Below, piece by piece: positions 1 through 6,218 of a stretch of DNA of 7,684 nucleotides. Position 1 is the first letter of the stretch; every line of letters starts with the position of its first letter. The position numbers and the translations under genes are program-made. Source of the stretch: Bacteroidota bacterium (GTDB lineage Bacteria; Bacteroidota; Bacteroidia; Chitinophagales; UBA8649). The notes under the pieces were generated by a model that was given only the letters and a program-made list of their open reading frames with translations, was not told the DNA's origin and did no database searches. Location: the NCBI GenBank assembly GCA_003447535.1, contig DLYY01000026.1, positions 1-7,684 on the forward strand, in the 5' to 3' direction.

Positions 1-121
1 CCTCAACCGTCCCTTCTTCGGTTACTCGTACTACTTCAACATCACCTCCATCACGCTCAAGATAGGGCCTCAGTTTATCTAAGGCGGAATTGATCATTTC
101 TAATGTTGGCAGTTCACTCAT
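1..121 (-). CDS. NifU-like (Nfu) Fe-S scaffold/carrier protein, N-terminal part, cut by window edge
   Basis: Only the first 40 codons lie in the window; the gene continues past position 1. The visible protein opens MSELPTLEMI and carries LRPYLERDGGDVEVV (residues 17-31), the signature start of the NifU C-terminal (Nfu) domain. Family knowledge: this domain holds a bridging Fe-S cluster through a C-x2-C motif further on, which is outside the window, so cluster binding cannot be checked here. The start codon (119-121) overlaps the stop codon of the upstream mrp gene as ATGA, which suggests translational coupling and co-production with that ATPase. Both families act in Fe-S cluster assembly or delivery in the cytoplasm, so the pairing makes functional sense. 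Identification is confident despite the short fragment; full length and domain makeup are unknown. Confidence 0.9.
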   Translation of the reverse strand, partial: MSELPTLEMINSALDKLRPYLERDGGDVEVVRVTEEGTVE

Positions 122-1206
122 TGTATTGGGGGTAATGAATTTGATGGTTTCTTCTCTACTTGAGCATTTCTCAAGGCTAGGATTTGTGCACTAGCACCCG
201 CAATTTTATCGATATGACTTAACTGTTCTTCGCTGAGGGAAGAGGAAAGGCCGTCTCCGCGCTCACGCATAGTCATCGTGAAGGGTAGATGCCCTAAAAA
301 GGGTAGATCATATTCTTTGGCTAGATGCATTCCTCCATGTTCTCCGAAAAGAAAATATCGCTCCTCGGGTTTGTTTGGAGGACTAAACCATGCCATGTTT
401 TCAACGACGCCTAAAATGGGTACATTGATTTTTTCCATTTGGAACATACCGATAGCTTTCCTTGCATCAGCTAATGCCACACGTTGTGGCGTTGTAACGA
501 GAACTACTCCATTTATTTTTGTGTGTTGTAGAAGGCTGAGCTGGACATCTCCTGTGCCCGGTGGAAGATCAATAATGAGGTAATCAAGTTTACCCCATAA
601 AACATCTTGTATAAATTGTCGAAGCGCAGAGGATACCATTGGCCCTCTCCAAACGATAGCTTGGCGCTCGTCGACGAGCATACCGATTGACAACACTTTG
701 AGGTTGTCCACCTCTACAGGGATGATATAGTTTTTCCCTTTGATTTCTCGGGACTCCGGGAAGGCATTATCTAATCCCAGCATAGTGGGCAGGGATGGTC
801 CGTGGATATCAGCATCAAGTAAACCTACTTTAGCCCCAGTTCTCGCTAAGGCTCTTGCCAACTCCGTACTTACTGTCGATTTCCCGACTCCACCTTTTCC
901 AGAGGCTACCGCAATGACGTTTTTCACATTGGGCAGGGTGTCCACGCCAATCCGACCTGATTGAACATTAGCAGTCATGGTTATCTCGACATTAAGGCTA
1001 CTATCCAATTCTTGGATTGCTAGAAGGCAGTCCTGTCTGATCTTTTCTTTCAGTGGGCAGGCTGGTGTAGTTAACTCAACCTCAAAACCGACGTTGGATC
1101 CTTCGACCTGAATATTTTTAATCATGTCGAGTTCGACGAGACTTTTCTTTAAATCAGGGTCTTCCACCTTTCGCAACGCATCAAGTAACTGCTCTTTCGT
1201 AATCAT
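118..1206 (-). CDS. mrp: Mrp/NBP35/ApbC-family P-loop ATPase, Fe-S cluster carrier type
   Basis: The 362-residue protein has the full Mrp layout. Residues 1 to about 85 form a MIP18/DUF59-like domain with the conserved TTPACP motif (46-51, Cys50). It is followed by a deviant Walker A, GKGGVGKST (103-111), DADIHGPS (131-138), the Walker B region IDLPPGTGD (212-220) and ENM (269-271). Family knowledge: Mrp/ApbC proteins are cytoplasmic dimeric ATPases that bind and pass on Fe-S clusters, classically through a C-x2-C in the C-terminal half. That motif is absent: the only cysteines are Cys50 and Cys60, and the region after ENM reads MAWFSPPNKPEERYFLFG. From memory, many Bacteroidota homologues look like this. 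The start codon shares one base with the upstream stop (TAATG) and the stop overlaps the nfu start (ATGA), so all three genes are probably cotranslated. The assignment to the family is firm; the carrier mechanism is inferred. Confidence 0.95.
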   Translation of the reverse strand: MITKEQLLDALRKVEDPDLKKSLVELDMIKNIQVEGSNVGFEVELTTPACPLKEKIRQDCLLAIQELDSSLNVEITMTANVQSGRIGVDTLPNVKNVIAVASGKGGVGKSTVSTELARALARTGAKVGLLDADIHGPSLPTMLGLDNAFPESREIKGKNYIIPVEVDNLKVLSIGMLVDERQAIVWRGPMVSSALRQFIQDVLWGKLDYLIIDLPPGTGDVQLSLLQHTKINGVVLVTTPQRVALADARKAIGMFQMEKINVPILGVVENMAWFSPPNKPEERYFLFGEHGGMHLAKEYDLPFLGHLPFTMTMRERGDGLSSSLSEEQLSHIDKIAGASAQILALRNAQVEKKPSNSLPPIQ

Positions 1207-2291
1207 TATTCAAAGGTATAATCTTCTCCTTGGATATTAATATGCCATCGAAATCGATTTTCACGGTATAAAACCGCTTGATTGATTTGATCAAAATCTG
1301 TTGCAATTCGGCTAGAAATAGAATACTTCTCTCCTTGGGAAAAGCCTTTCAATCGGCCATTAACATCCTGATAGACCAATAGGTCATTATCAATGATTAC
1401 TTTATCAGGAGTGTAGGATTCTAATCGAACGATTTCCCCTTTGTAAAAGGTGAAGAAAAAGCCATTTCGGTCAGACCAAACGAGCTGGTTTTCCTTGAGT
1501 TCAGAGGATAATGGTCTGTAGGGTAGAAGGGAATAAGTTTCTCCTTGGTAAAACACGTTAAAGCCCCCTAAATCATCATAAAAGGTTACCAAATCATCGC
1601 TTACATCAAAGCCTCCATTGGTATTATACGTCAGCGTGTAGAGTTCATTTTCATACCAGACTTGGAGGTCGCCAATGCCTGTTTGAAAGGCTACTAGGTT
1701 TTGTCCTGCGGTAAATGCTTTGGGTTGGGTAGGCCAGACGATGTGTTGTTGGCCACGGCTGAACAATTTCAGTTGTTTGTTTACATCAAGATAGGCCAAA
1801 CTATTATTGCTAATGCTAGCCGCACGGATATTCCAACTCTCTAAGGTCTGAGAGCTGTCAGCTCGATATACATTAAAGCGATTATAGACATCGTTGTAAG
1901 CTACAATAGAGTCAGATACCCATAGATCTTCTTGAAGTGCCCAGCTTTCAATTTGATGCAATTTGTTTTCCTCTAACAGAAAGATTTGACTTCCAAATTG
2001 ATAGGCTAAAAAATGATCCGTAGAATATACTTTGGGCCTGTTCAGGGACAACTCATGTTTTTCACCCCCGAAATACAATTGAAATCTACCTCTTGGGTCA
2101 AAGTAGGCTACGTATGCGTTCCCCACAAAATATTCATCTACAAGTTGAAACTCAAGCTGCTCAAACACGCCTTCATCAAAAACATAGAATCGATTGAAAT
2201 TATCATTAAAAGGATAGATGAATTGACTGAATCCTTCGACCATTAGGATGAAGAGAAAAAGGACTAGATAGAAAGTCTTTCGGTTAGCCAT
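1206..2291 (-). CDS. Exported protein built of ten tandem 35-residue repeats, function unknown
   Basis: I do not recognise this 361-residue protein. Residues 1-22 look like a Sec signal peptide (MANRK, then a hydrophobic stretch, with cleavage likely near GFS/Q). The rest, residues 24-361, is one repeat array. An aromatic residue recurs at 28, 63, 97, 132, 167, 202, 237, 272, 307 and 342, that is every 35 residues with one 34 step. Each unit reads roughly LVxYxDxxGxFxVFxxGExxxL plus a variable tail. Alternating hydrophobic and aromatic residues suggest beta strands, so a propeller-like or solenoid fold is my inference. No lipobox, transmembrane helix or type IX C-terminal domain is evident, so the mature protein is probably periplasmic. 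The start is preceded by no Shine-Dalgarno sequence and sits about 10 bases after a terminator. The stop overlaps the mrp start (TAATG), which suggests coupling; a functional link to Fe-S metabolism is not shown by the sequence. Confidence 0.85.
   Translation of the reverse strand: MANRKTFYLVLFLFILMVEGFSQFIYPFNDNFNRFYVFDEGVFEQLEFQLVDEYFVGNAYVAYFDPRGRFQLYFGGEKHELSLNRPKVYSTDHFLAYQFGSQIFLLEENKLHQIESWALQEDLWVSDSIVAYNDVYNRFNVYRADSSQTLESWNIRAASISNNSLAYLDVNKQLKLFSRGQQHIVWPTQPKAFTAGQNLVAFQTGIGDLQVWYENELYTLTYNTNGGFDVSDDLVTFYDDLGGFNVFYQGETYSLLPYRPLSSELKENQLVWSDRNGFFFTFYKGEIVRLESYTPDKVIIDNDLLVYQDVNGRLKGFSQGEKYSISSRIATDFDQINQAVLYRENRFRWHINIQGEDYTFE
1209..2222 (-). repeat. Protein-level array of ten 35-residue units
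   Basis: Counting from the anchor aromatic of each unit, Asp is found at +2 in seven of ten units, Gly or Asn at +5 in seven, a hydrophobic or aromatic residue at +7 in all, Gly at +13 in seven, Glu at +14 in six, and Pro at +23 in four. Units 7 to 9 (anchors 237, 272, 307) are the clearest; units 3, 4 and 6 have drifted most, and the last unit ends with the protein. I saw no matching repeat at the DNA level, so the duplications appear old. Confidence 0.85.
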
Positions 2292-2300
2292 AGTGTGGAA

Positions 2301-2330
2301 TAAACAAAAGGCGGACCAAAGTCCGCCTTT
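2301..2330 (-). terminator. Rho-independent terminator after the OmpA-family gene
   Basis: A perfect 10-bp inverted repeat (AAAGGCGGAC at 2307-2316 and GTCCGCCTTT at 2321-2330) encloses a 4-base loop. Read on the minus strand it lies 25 bases after the OmpA gene stop and runs into a T-rich tail (TTTTGTTTATT). The stem also has As before and Ts after on the plus strand, but no plus-strand gene ends here. It lies directly upstream of the ten-repeat gene. Confidence 0.85.
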
Positions 2331-2355
2331 CTTACAATTTATTTATCATTCTTCT

Positions 2356-4404
2356 TTAGAATGTTCCTTGTGGGTCAGCATCTTCATACTTAATTTCAAT
2401 TCCATCCTCCTCTGAGTTCACATCGTTAAGTAGTCTGAAGGTTACACGACGGTTTCTCGCACGACCGGCAGGATTATCTTCACCGGCTGCACTTTCATTG
2501 TCAGCAATTGGATTAGATTCCCCTTTACTAATCGTCATAATGCGATCAGCGAGATCAACGCTATCCGCCATCCCTAATGTCATTAAGTAGTCTTTTGCTG
2601 CGTTAGCTCGTCGATTTCCGAGGGCATCGTTATAGTTATCCGTACCACGGCTATCCGTATGTCCTGCGATCTGTAAAATCCAATCCGGGTGCTTAACAAG
2701 CACACTGTATAAAGAATCAAGTTCAACTTGGTAAAGCTCCGTGATGTCTGATTGATCGAATACGAAGTAAACTGGCTTTACTGTTATTGTTTCTCGGATA
2801 ATTGGATCCATGAGGTAAACCATAAACAAGGTATCTTCTACTTGCTCGAAAGTTGAAGCATCTATTTCGGTTACACTTTGGTAATAACCTTCTGCATCGC
2901 CTACAACTTTTATATTGCTAGCGCCAACCTCATAAACGAGCGAATTGCCTCCTTCCGTTACATCGTCACCAATCATTTCCATACTTCCATTGATATCCAT
3001 GTATGTACTTGACGAAACCCCGTTGATAGGGGCTTGGCTGGCATCATTACGTGAAGCGAAGTATCCACTCAAGAAAAGACCAGAGTTCATTTCAACCGCG
3101 AAGACATCATCGCAACAAGTTTCTCCTCTAGATGAAGTAGTGCCCACACGGTTGGAAACCATGTACCCTTTTCTTCCTCGATCATCTAAAGCAAAGTAGA
3201 TATCATCTGTAGGGCTATTAATTGGCGCTCCTGCATTCGTTACATCACTTGTCCAATTCTCTAAATTTCCGTCAACGAAGTAAACATCAAAACCACCCAT
3301 CCCTGGATATCCTAGAGAACTGAAATATAGTCTCTGATTTTGATTGTCGTAGTATGGACTGAATTCGTCAAATTTGGTATTCACCTCTTTTAGATTGGTC
3401 GGATTTGAAAACGTTCCATCCTCTTGCATAGAAGTGTACCAAACATCAAGTCCACCTTGACCGCCTTCTCTGTTCGAGACAAAATATAACACTTCATTGT
3501 TGTCGTTGTCATACCCTAGGCTTGGTTGAGTCGTAGTAAAGTCCTCGCCGTTAAGTTCAACGATTTCTTGGGCCTCGCCCCAATCGTTTCCTACTTTACT
3601 CGATTTGAACAGGCGGCACTGCATGGCACTGACACCATTAATTTCAGCACATCTTGTGTAAAAAAGTGTTTGCCCATCTTCGGAAATTACACCATTTCCA
3701 ACGTGTGCACCCATCTCGTTGATGTCATCATCAAGTCTTTCCTTGGTCCAAGAATCACCAGACTTCCGTGCGATAAAGAGCTCCGCGTAGTAATCATTAC
3801 TCTCGGAAATTTCATAGTCATAATTGATAACACTATCATTGACCATCGAACCAACAAGCATTGTATTATCATCGATAACCTTTGGAGCTAAGTCTTGGAA
3901 GTTAGAGTTTATGCCTTCACCAAGTGAGGAGACTGAAGCTAACTCCATGGAAGATAAGCTATCCATTAATTCAATACCATCAATGTTTAACTCGGCTCGC
4001 TCTCGCAATACACGAATTCCATCATCTGAAGTTTCTTTTGTGTTGATCAAAAATTGGTTGAAATGATAAGCTGCCGAATCATATTCGCCTTGCATTTGAA
4101 GTGCCTCCGCATAGTAGTAGCGTGCATCAGGCCAGGCTTTTTCATTGGCCGTTGTGGTTTGACCAAAGTACTCTGCCATGGTAGCATAATCTCTCATTGC
4201 CATATTCGCCGCACCGACTTGGTAAGTGAGTCTTGTATTATTAGGCTTCTTTTCGGTAGCAGGAATGTAGTATTCCGTGGCATTGTAGTAACTGCCTTCC
4301 TCAAAAAGACGGTCACCGGTTTTGATCATTTTTCGAGTTTTACAGCTTGATACGACAATCGCAATACTTACCGTAAGAAAAAATATACGTTTTGCACTAA
4401 ACAT
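2356..4404 (-). CDS. PorE-like OmpA-family lipoprotein (TPR, PD40 propeller, regulatory-like and OmpA domains)
   Basis: This 682-residue protein starts with a lipoprotein signal, VVSSC, with Cys21 as the lipidated residue. It continues with a TPR-like helical region (about 28-145), a PD40/WD40-like beta-propeller (about 160-440, with blades marked by YFVSNREGGQGGLDVWY and LYFSSLGYPGMGGFDVYF), a carboxypeptidase-regulatory-like beta domain (about 441-530) and a C-terminal OmpA domain (about 543-660). The OmpA domain has GHTDSRG (581-587), NRRA (597-600) and NRRV (651-654); Asp584 and Arg599 match the family's peptidoglycan-binding pair. This domain order is that of Porphyromonas PorE, which links the type IX secretion machinery to peptidoglycan. 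The residues after Cys21 are basic (KTRK), so there is no acidic surface-export signal and a periplasm-facing anchor is likely. It starts 26 bases after a PorP/SprF gene and is probably cotranscribed with it. Many OmpA paralogues share this layout, so strict PorE orthology is not claimed. Confidence 0.93.
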   Translation of the reverse strand: MFSAKRIFFLTVSIAIVVSSCKTRKMIKTGDRLFEEGSYYNATEYYIPATEKKPNNTRLTYQVGAANMAMRDYATMAEYFGQTTTANEKAWPDARYYYAEALQMQGEYDSAAYHFNQFLINTKETSDDGIRVLRERAELNIDGIELMDSLSSMELASVSSLGEGINSNFQDLAPKVIDDNTMLVGSMVNDSVINYDYEISESNDYYAELFIARKSGDSWTKERLDDDINEMGAHVGNGVISEDGQTLFYTRCAEINGVSAMQCRLFKSSKVGNDWGEAQEIVELNGEDFTTTQPSLGYDNDNNEVLYFVSNREGGQGGLDVWYTSMQEDGTFSNPTNLKEVNTKFDEFSPYYDNQNQRLYFSSLGYPGMGGFDVYFVDGNLENWTSDVTNAGAPINSPTDDIYFALDDRGRKGYMVSNRVGTTSSRGETCCDDVFAVEMNSGLFLSGYFASRNDASQAPINGVSSSTYMDINGSMEMIGDDVTEGGNSLVYEVGASNIKVVGDAEGYYQSVTEIDASTFEQVEDTLFMVYLMDPIIRETITVKPVYFVFDQSDITELYQVELDSLYSVLVKHPDWILQIAGHTDSRGTDNYNDALGNRRANAAKDYLMTLGMADSVDLADRIMTISKGESNPIADNESAAGEDNPAGRARNRRVTFRLLNDVNSEEDGIEIKYEDADPQGTF

Positions 4405-4430
4405 AAAAGGTAATTATGAGGGTCTGGAAA

Positions 4431-5489
4431 TTAGAATCTTGGGTTGAATAGATATCGATCTTGAGGAACCTTTGGGTTGTTAAATCCGAAGTAACTTATA
4501 GAGATCTCGAATGCTGTGGGAATTTTACCCAAAGCAATATTTGTGTCATCTCTCAATTGAGAAAGCGTTAGGTCATATGCAGCAGAAAGGCGAACGCGGT
4601 TGTACTCGAGACCACCTTTGATGATTGCTGCATCACCCACTCGATACCATGCACCAAGGAAACCAATGAAATCTTTAGATGGATCTTTTGCAAAGTCATA
4701 TCCAAAGGTTGATCCAAAGTTCACTTCTTGATTGCCAATGTCATTGACTTGGAATAAGAATCCAGGAAGAACATAGAAACGATTGAATTGCATGTCGAGC
4801 CCTCCATGACTTACATATCGTCTTGGTAAAGCGTTGTCGTCGTCGCTTCCTGTTGAAATAAAGTCATTTAGTGGGCGTGTGATATGTAAAAATGATCCAC
4901 CAACGTACACCGTAATGTTTGAATTGATTTGAGCGTCAAAAAGTAATCCTGCATTTACATCAAAAAAGCTGTTGGTGCTTGAAGCGAGACCATTCGTTTG
5001 CTCCATACTCATGTCTGCGATGCTTCCATCTAGACCTATCTGATCCGCAAATATTGAATTGACGTCCAAGCTACTGCTATTGTAAACTCCTTGTAAACCG
5101 AATGCCAGGTGGTATTTATTGCCTCGGTCTAATCCTTTATGATAGGCTAAGTTAACTCCAGCTTGATATCGTTCAAAGATTCCATCTTTGTCATACACGA
5201 CGTGAGCTCCTACACCAAGGGCATCGGTAGAGAGTTTGTCTTTGAGTAAGGAAAAGTCCACTGAGGCGGATGGTGTCATAAACACGGCTTCACCTCCATT
5301 GACATTACGCCATTGGTCTCGGTAAATTGCTGTCGCCCGATAGTAGCCGTCAAACTTTCCAGTAAGTGCTGGATTCAGTGTGAGGGGAGAGGCATAATAC
5401 TGAGAGTAGTGTATATCCTGGGCAAGCAGAGTCTTTAATGAAAAGAGACAACTCGCCAAAACAAATAGGAAGAGAGTTTTCTTGAGCAT
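4431..5489 (-). CDS. PorP/SprF-family type IX secretion outer-membrane protein
   Basis: The protein (352 residues from this start) has a clear signal peptide, MLKKTLFLFV to LLAQ, followed by the family hallmark DIHYSQYYASPLTLNPALTG (25-44). The remainder is an alternating-strand outer-membrane barrel pattern that ends in an aromatic residue (LFNPRF). Family knowledge: PorP/SprF proteins are outer-membrane components of type IX secretion and gliding. They occur in many copies, often next to an OmpA lipoprotein, as here, and assist export or anchoring of particular cargo such as type B CTD adhesins. I chose the ATG at 5487-5489, not the in-frame ATG at 5540, because the former gives a normal signal peptide and lies after an A-rich leader typical of the phylum. 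The latter would add 17 polar residues in front. No adhesin gene is adjacent, so the cargo is unknown. Confidence 0.93.
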   Translation of the reverse strand: MLKKTLFLFVLASCLFSLKTLLAQDIHYSQYYASPLTLNPALTGKFDGYYRATAIYRDQWRNVNGGEAVFMTPSASVDFSLLKDKLSTDALGVGAHVVYDKDGIFERYQAGVNLAYHKGLDRGNKYHLAFGLQGVYNSSSLDVNSIFADQIGLDGSIADMSMEQTNGLASSTNSFFDVNAGLLFDAQINSNITVYVGGSFLHITRPLNDFISTGSDDDNALPRRYVSHGGLDMQFNRFYVLPGFLFQVNDIGNQEVNFGSTFGYDFAKDPSKDFIGFLGAWYRVGDAAIIKGGLEYNRVRLSAAYDLTLSQLRDDTNIALGKIPTAFEISISYFGFNNPKVPQDRYLFNPRF

Positions 5490-5597
5490 TTGATTTATTT
5501 TCGATTTTGTAAAAATACAATTCATTTTCTGGTTCGACATTGAATCCTTAGAAACTCAATACCTATTCAATGCAATTTAACGTTAATATAGTCATTT
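5490..5597. promoter_or_regulatory. Divergent intergenic region between the porP-type gene and the DUF4294 gene
   Basis: This AT-rich 108-bp stretch must carry the promoters for both directions. No perfect TAnnTTTG box was found. On the minus strand TATTTTTA lies about 20 bases before the porP-type start but lacks a TTG at proper distance. An 8-bp inverted repeat, CATTGAAT (5538-5545) and ATTCAATG (5565-5572), with a 19-base spacer occupies its middle and could be an operator. This is suggestive only. Confidence 0.4.
5540..5567 (+). promoter_or_regulatory. Weak candidate promoter for the DUF4294 gene
   Basis: TTG (5540-5542) is followed after 17 bases by TACCTATT (5560-5567), which resembles the Bacteroidota TTG / TAnnTTTG arrangement with two mismatches in the downstream box. 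It would give a leader of about 25 bases before the ATG at 5598. It overlaps the inverted repeat of this region, so a bound regulator would block it. Chance occurrence in AT-rich DNA is quite possible. Confidence 0.2.
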
Positions 5598-6218
5598 ATG
5601 AAGTACTCCGTCAACATAACTAGGCTTAAAACCATGGGTTTTATCCTTCTTTTCTTACCAATCTTATCCTCCGCCCAAAACGATGAAAACTACAGTGATG
5701 AGTTTCATGATCTTTATAATGACGTCTTTGATGGTGATTCAATAGATTATCTAGTCCTGCCAACCATTCCGATTATTGATAATCCGTATGATCGGCTTAA
5801 ATACCTCGAAACCAAACGTAAGCTGGAAAAGATTTGGCCATACTTCCTCATTGCTCAAGAAGTACTATTCGACCTGGAGGCTATGGAGGAAGCTTTAAAC
5901 AAGAGGCATTTTAGGCGGTACAAAAAGGGTCGCAAAAAAGACTTATACAGACGCTTTGAAAAGGAACTTAAGGCGTTGCGCATCAGCGAAGGCAAACTGC
6001 TTGTTAAACTTATAAGTCGACAAACCGGTGTGTCTATGGCTGAATTGCTAAAGCATTACAACCCTAACATTAAGGTTTGGGGATTTAATCTAGTGGCCAA
6101 GCGGTACGGATATGACCTAAAGGAAATCTATGATATCACGCACGAAGACAACTACTACATCGAGCTTGCTTTAGAGTCTATAGCTCCTTCAGTGCATCGT
6201 CGATCGATTCAACGATGA
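5598..6218 (+). CDS. Secreted DUF4294 domain protein, function unknown
   Basis: The 206-residue protein begins with a Sec signal peptide (MKYSVNITRLKTMGFILLFL, with cleavage near SSA/Q, residues 24-27). After an acidic linker (28-50) comes a DUF4294-type domain (about 50-195). It includes PYDRLKYLETKRKLEKIWPY (63-82), a helix-rich segment with a strongly basic patch (KKGRKKDLYRRFEKEL, 109-124), then EGKLLVKLISRQTG (131-144) and an NPNIKVWGFNLVAKRYGYDL region (155-174). Family knowledge: DUF4294 is a small periplasmic family seen in Bacteroidota with no established role. The start is fixed by an in-frame TAG at 5589-5591 just upstream. The gene is transcribed away from the porP-type unit. Its last 41 bp, coding for about 13 residues outside the conserved core, overlap the 3' end of the opposite-strand glycosyltransferase gene. 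Family assignment rests on remembered motif similarity. Confidence 0.88.
   Translation: MKYSVNITRLKTMGFILLFLPILSSAQNDENYSDEFHDLYNDVFDGDSIDYLVLPTIPIIDNPYDRLKYLETKRKLEKIWPYFLIAQEVLFDLEAMEEALNKRHFRRYKKGRKKDLYRRFEKELKALRISEGKLLVKLISRQTGVSMAELLKHYNPNIKVWGFNLVAKRYGYDLKEIYDITHEDNYYIELALESIAPSVHRRSIQR

Noticed and set aside
278..583. 101-codon plus-strand open frame opposite mrp
   Set aside because: It is antisense to strongly conserved Mrp motifs and shows no protein-like features.
3526..3891. 121-codon plus-strand open frame opposite the OmpA-family gene
   Set aside because: It lies wholly antisense to the PD40 propeller coding region, resembles no known protein and has no promoter; it is a shadow of the real gene.
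5490..5540. Longer start for the PorP/SprF gene at the ATG at 5538-5540
   Set aside because: It is in frame, but it adds 17 polar residues before a canonical signal peptide; the ATG at 5487-5489 fits the family better.
6195..6217. CATCGT / ACGATG inverted repeat at the convergent junction as a bidirectional terminator
   Set aside because: The stem is only 6 bp with an 11-base loop, lies within both coding regions and has no T-tract on either side.
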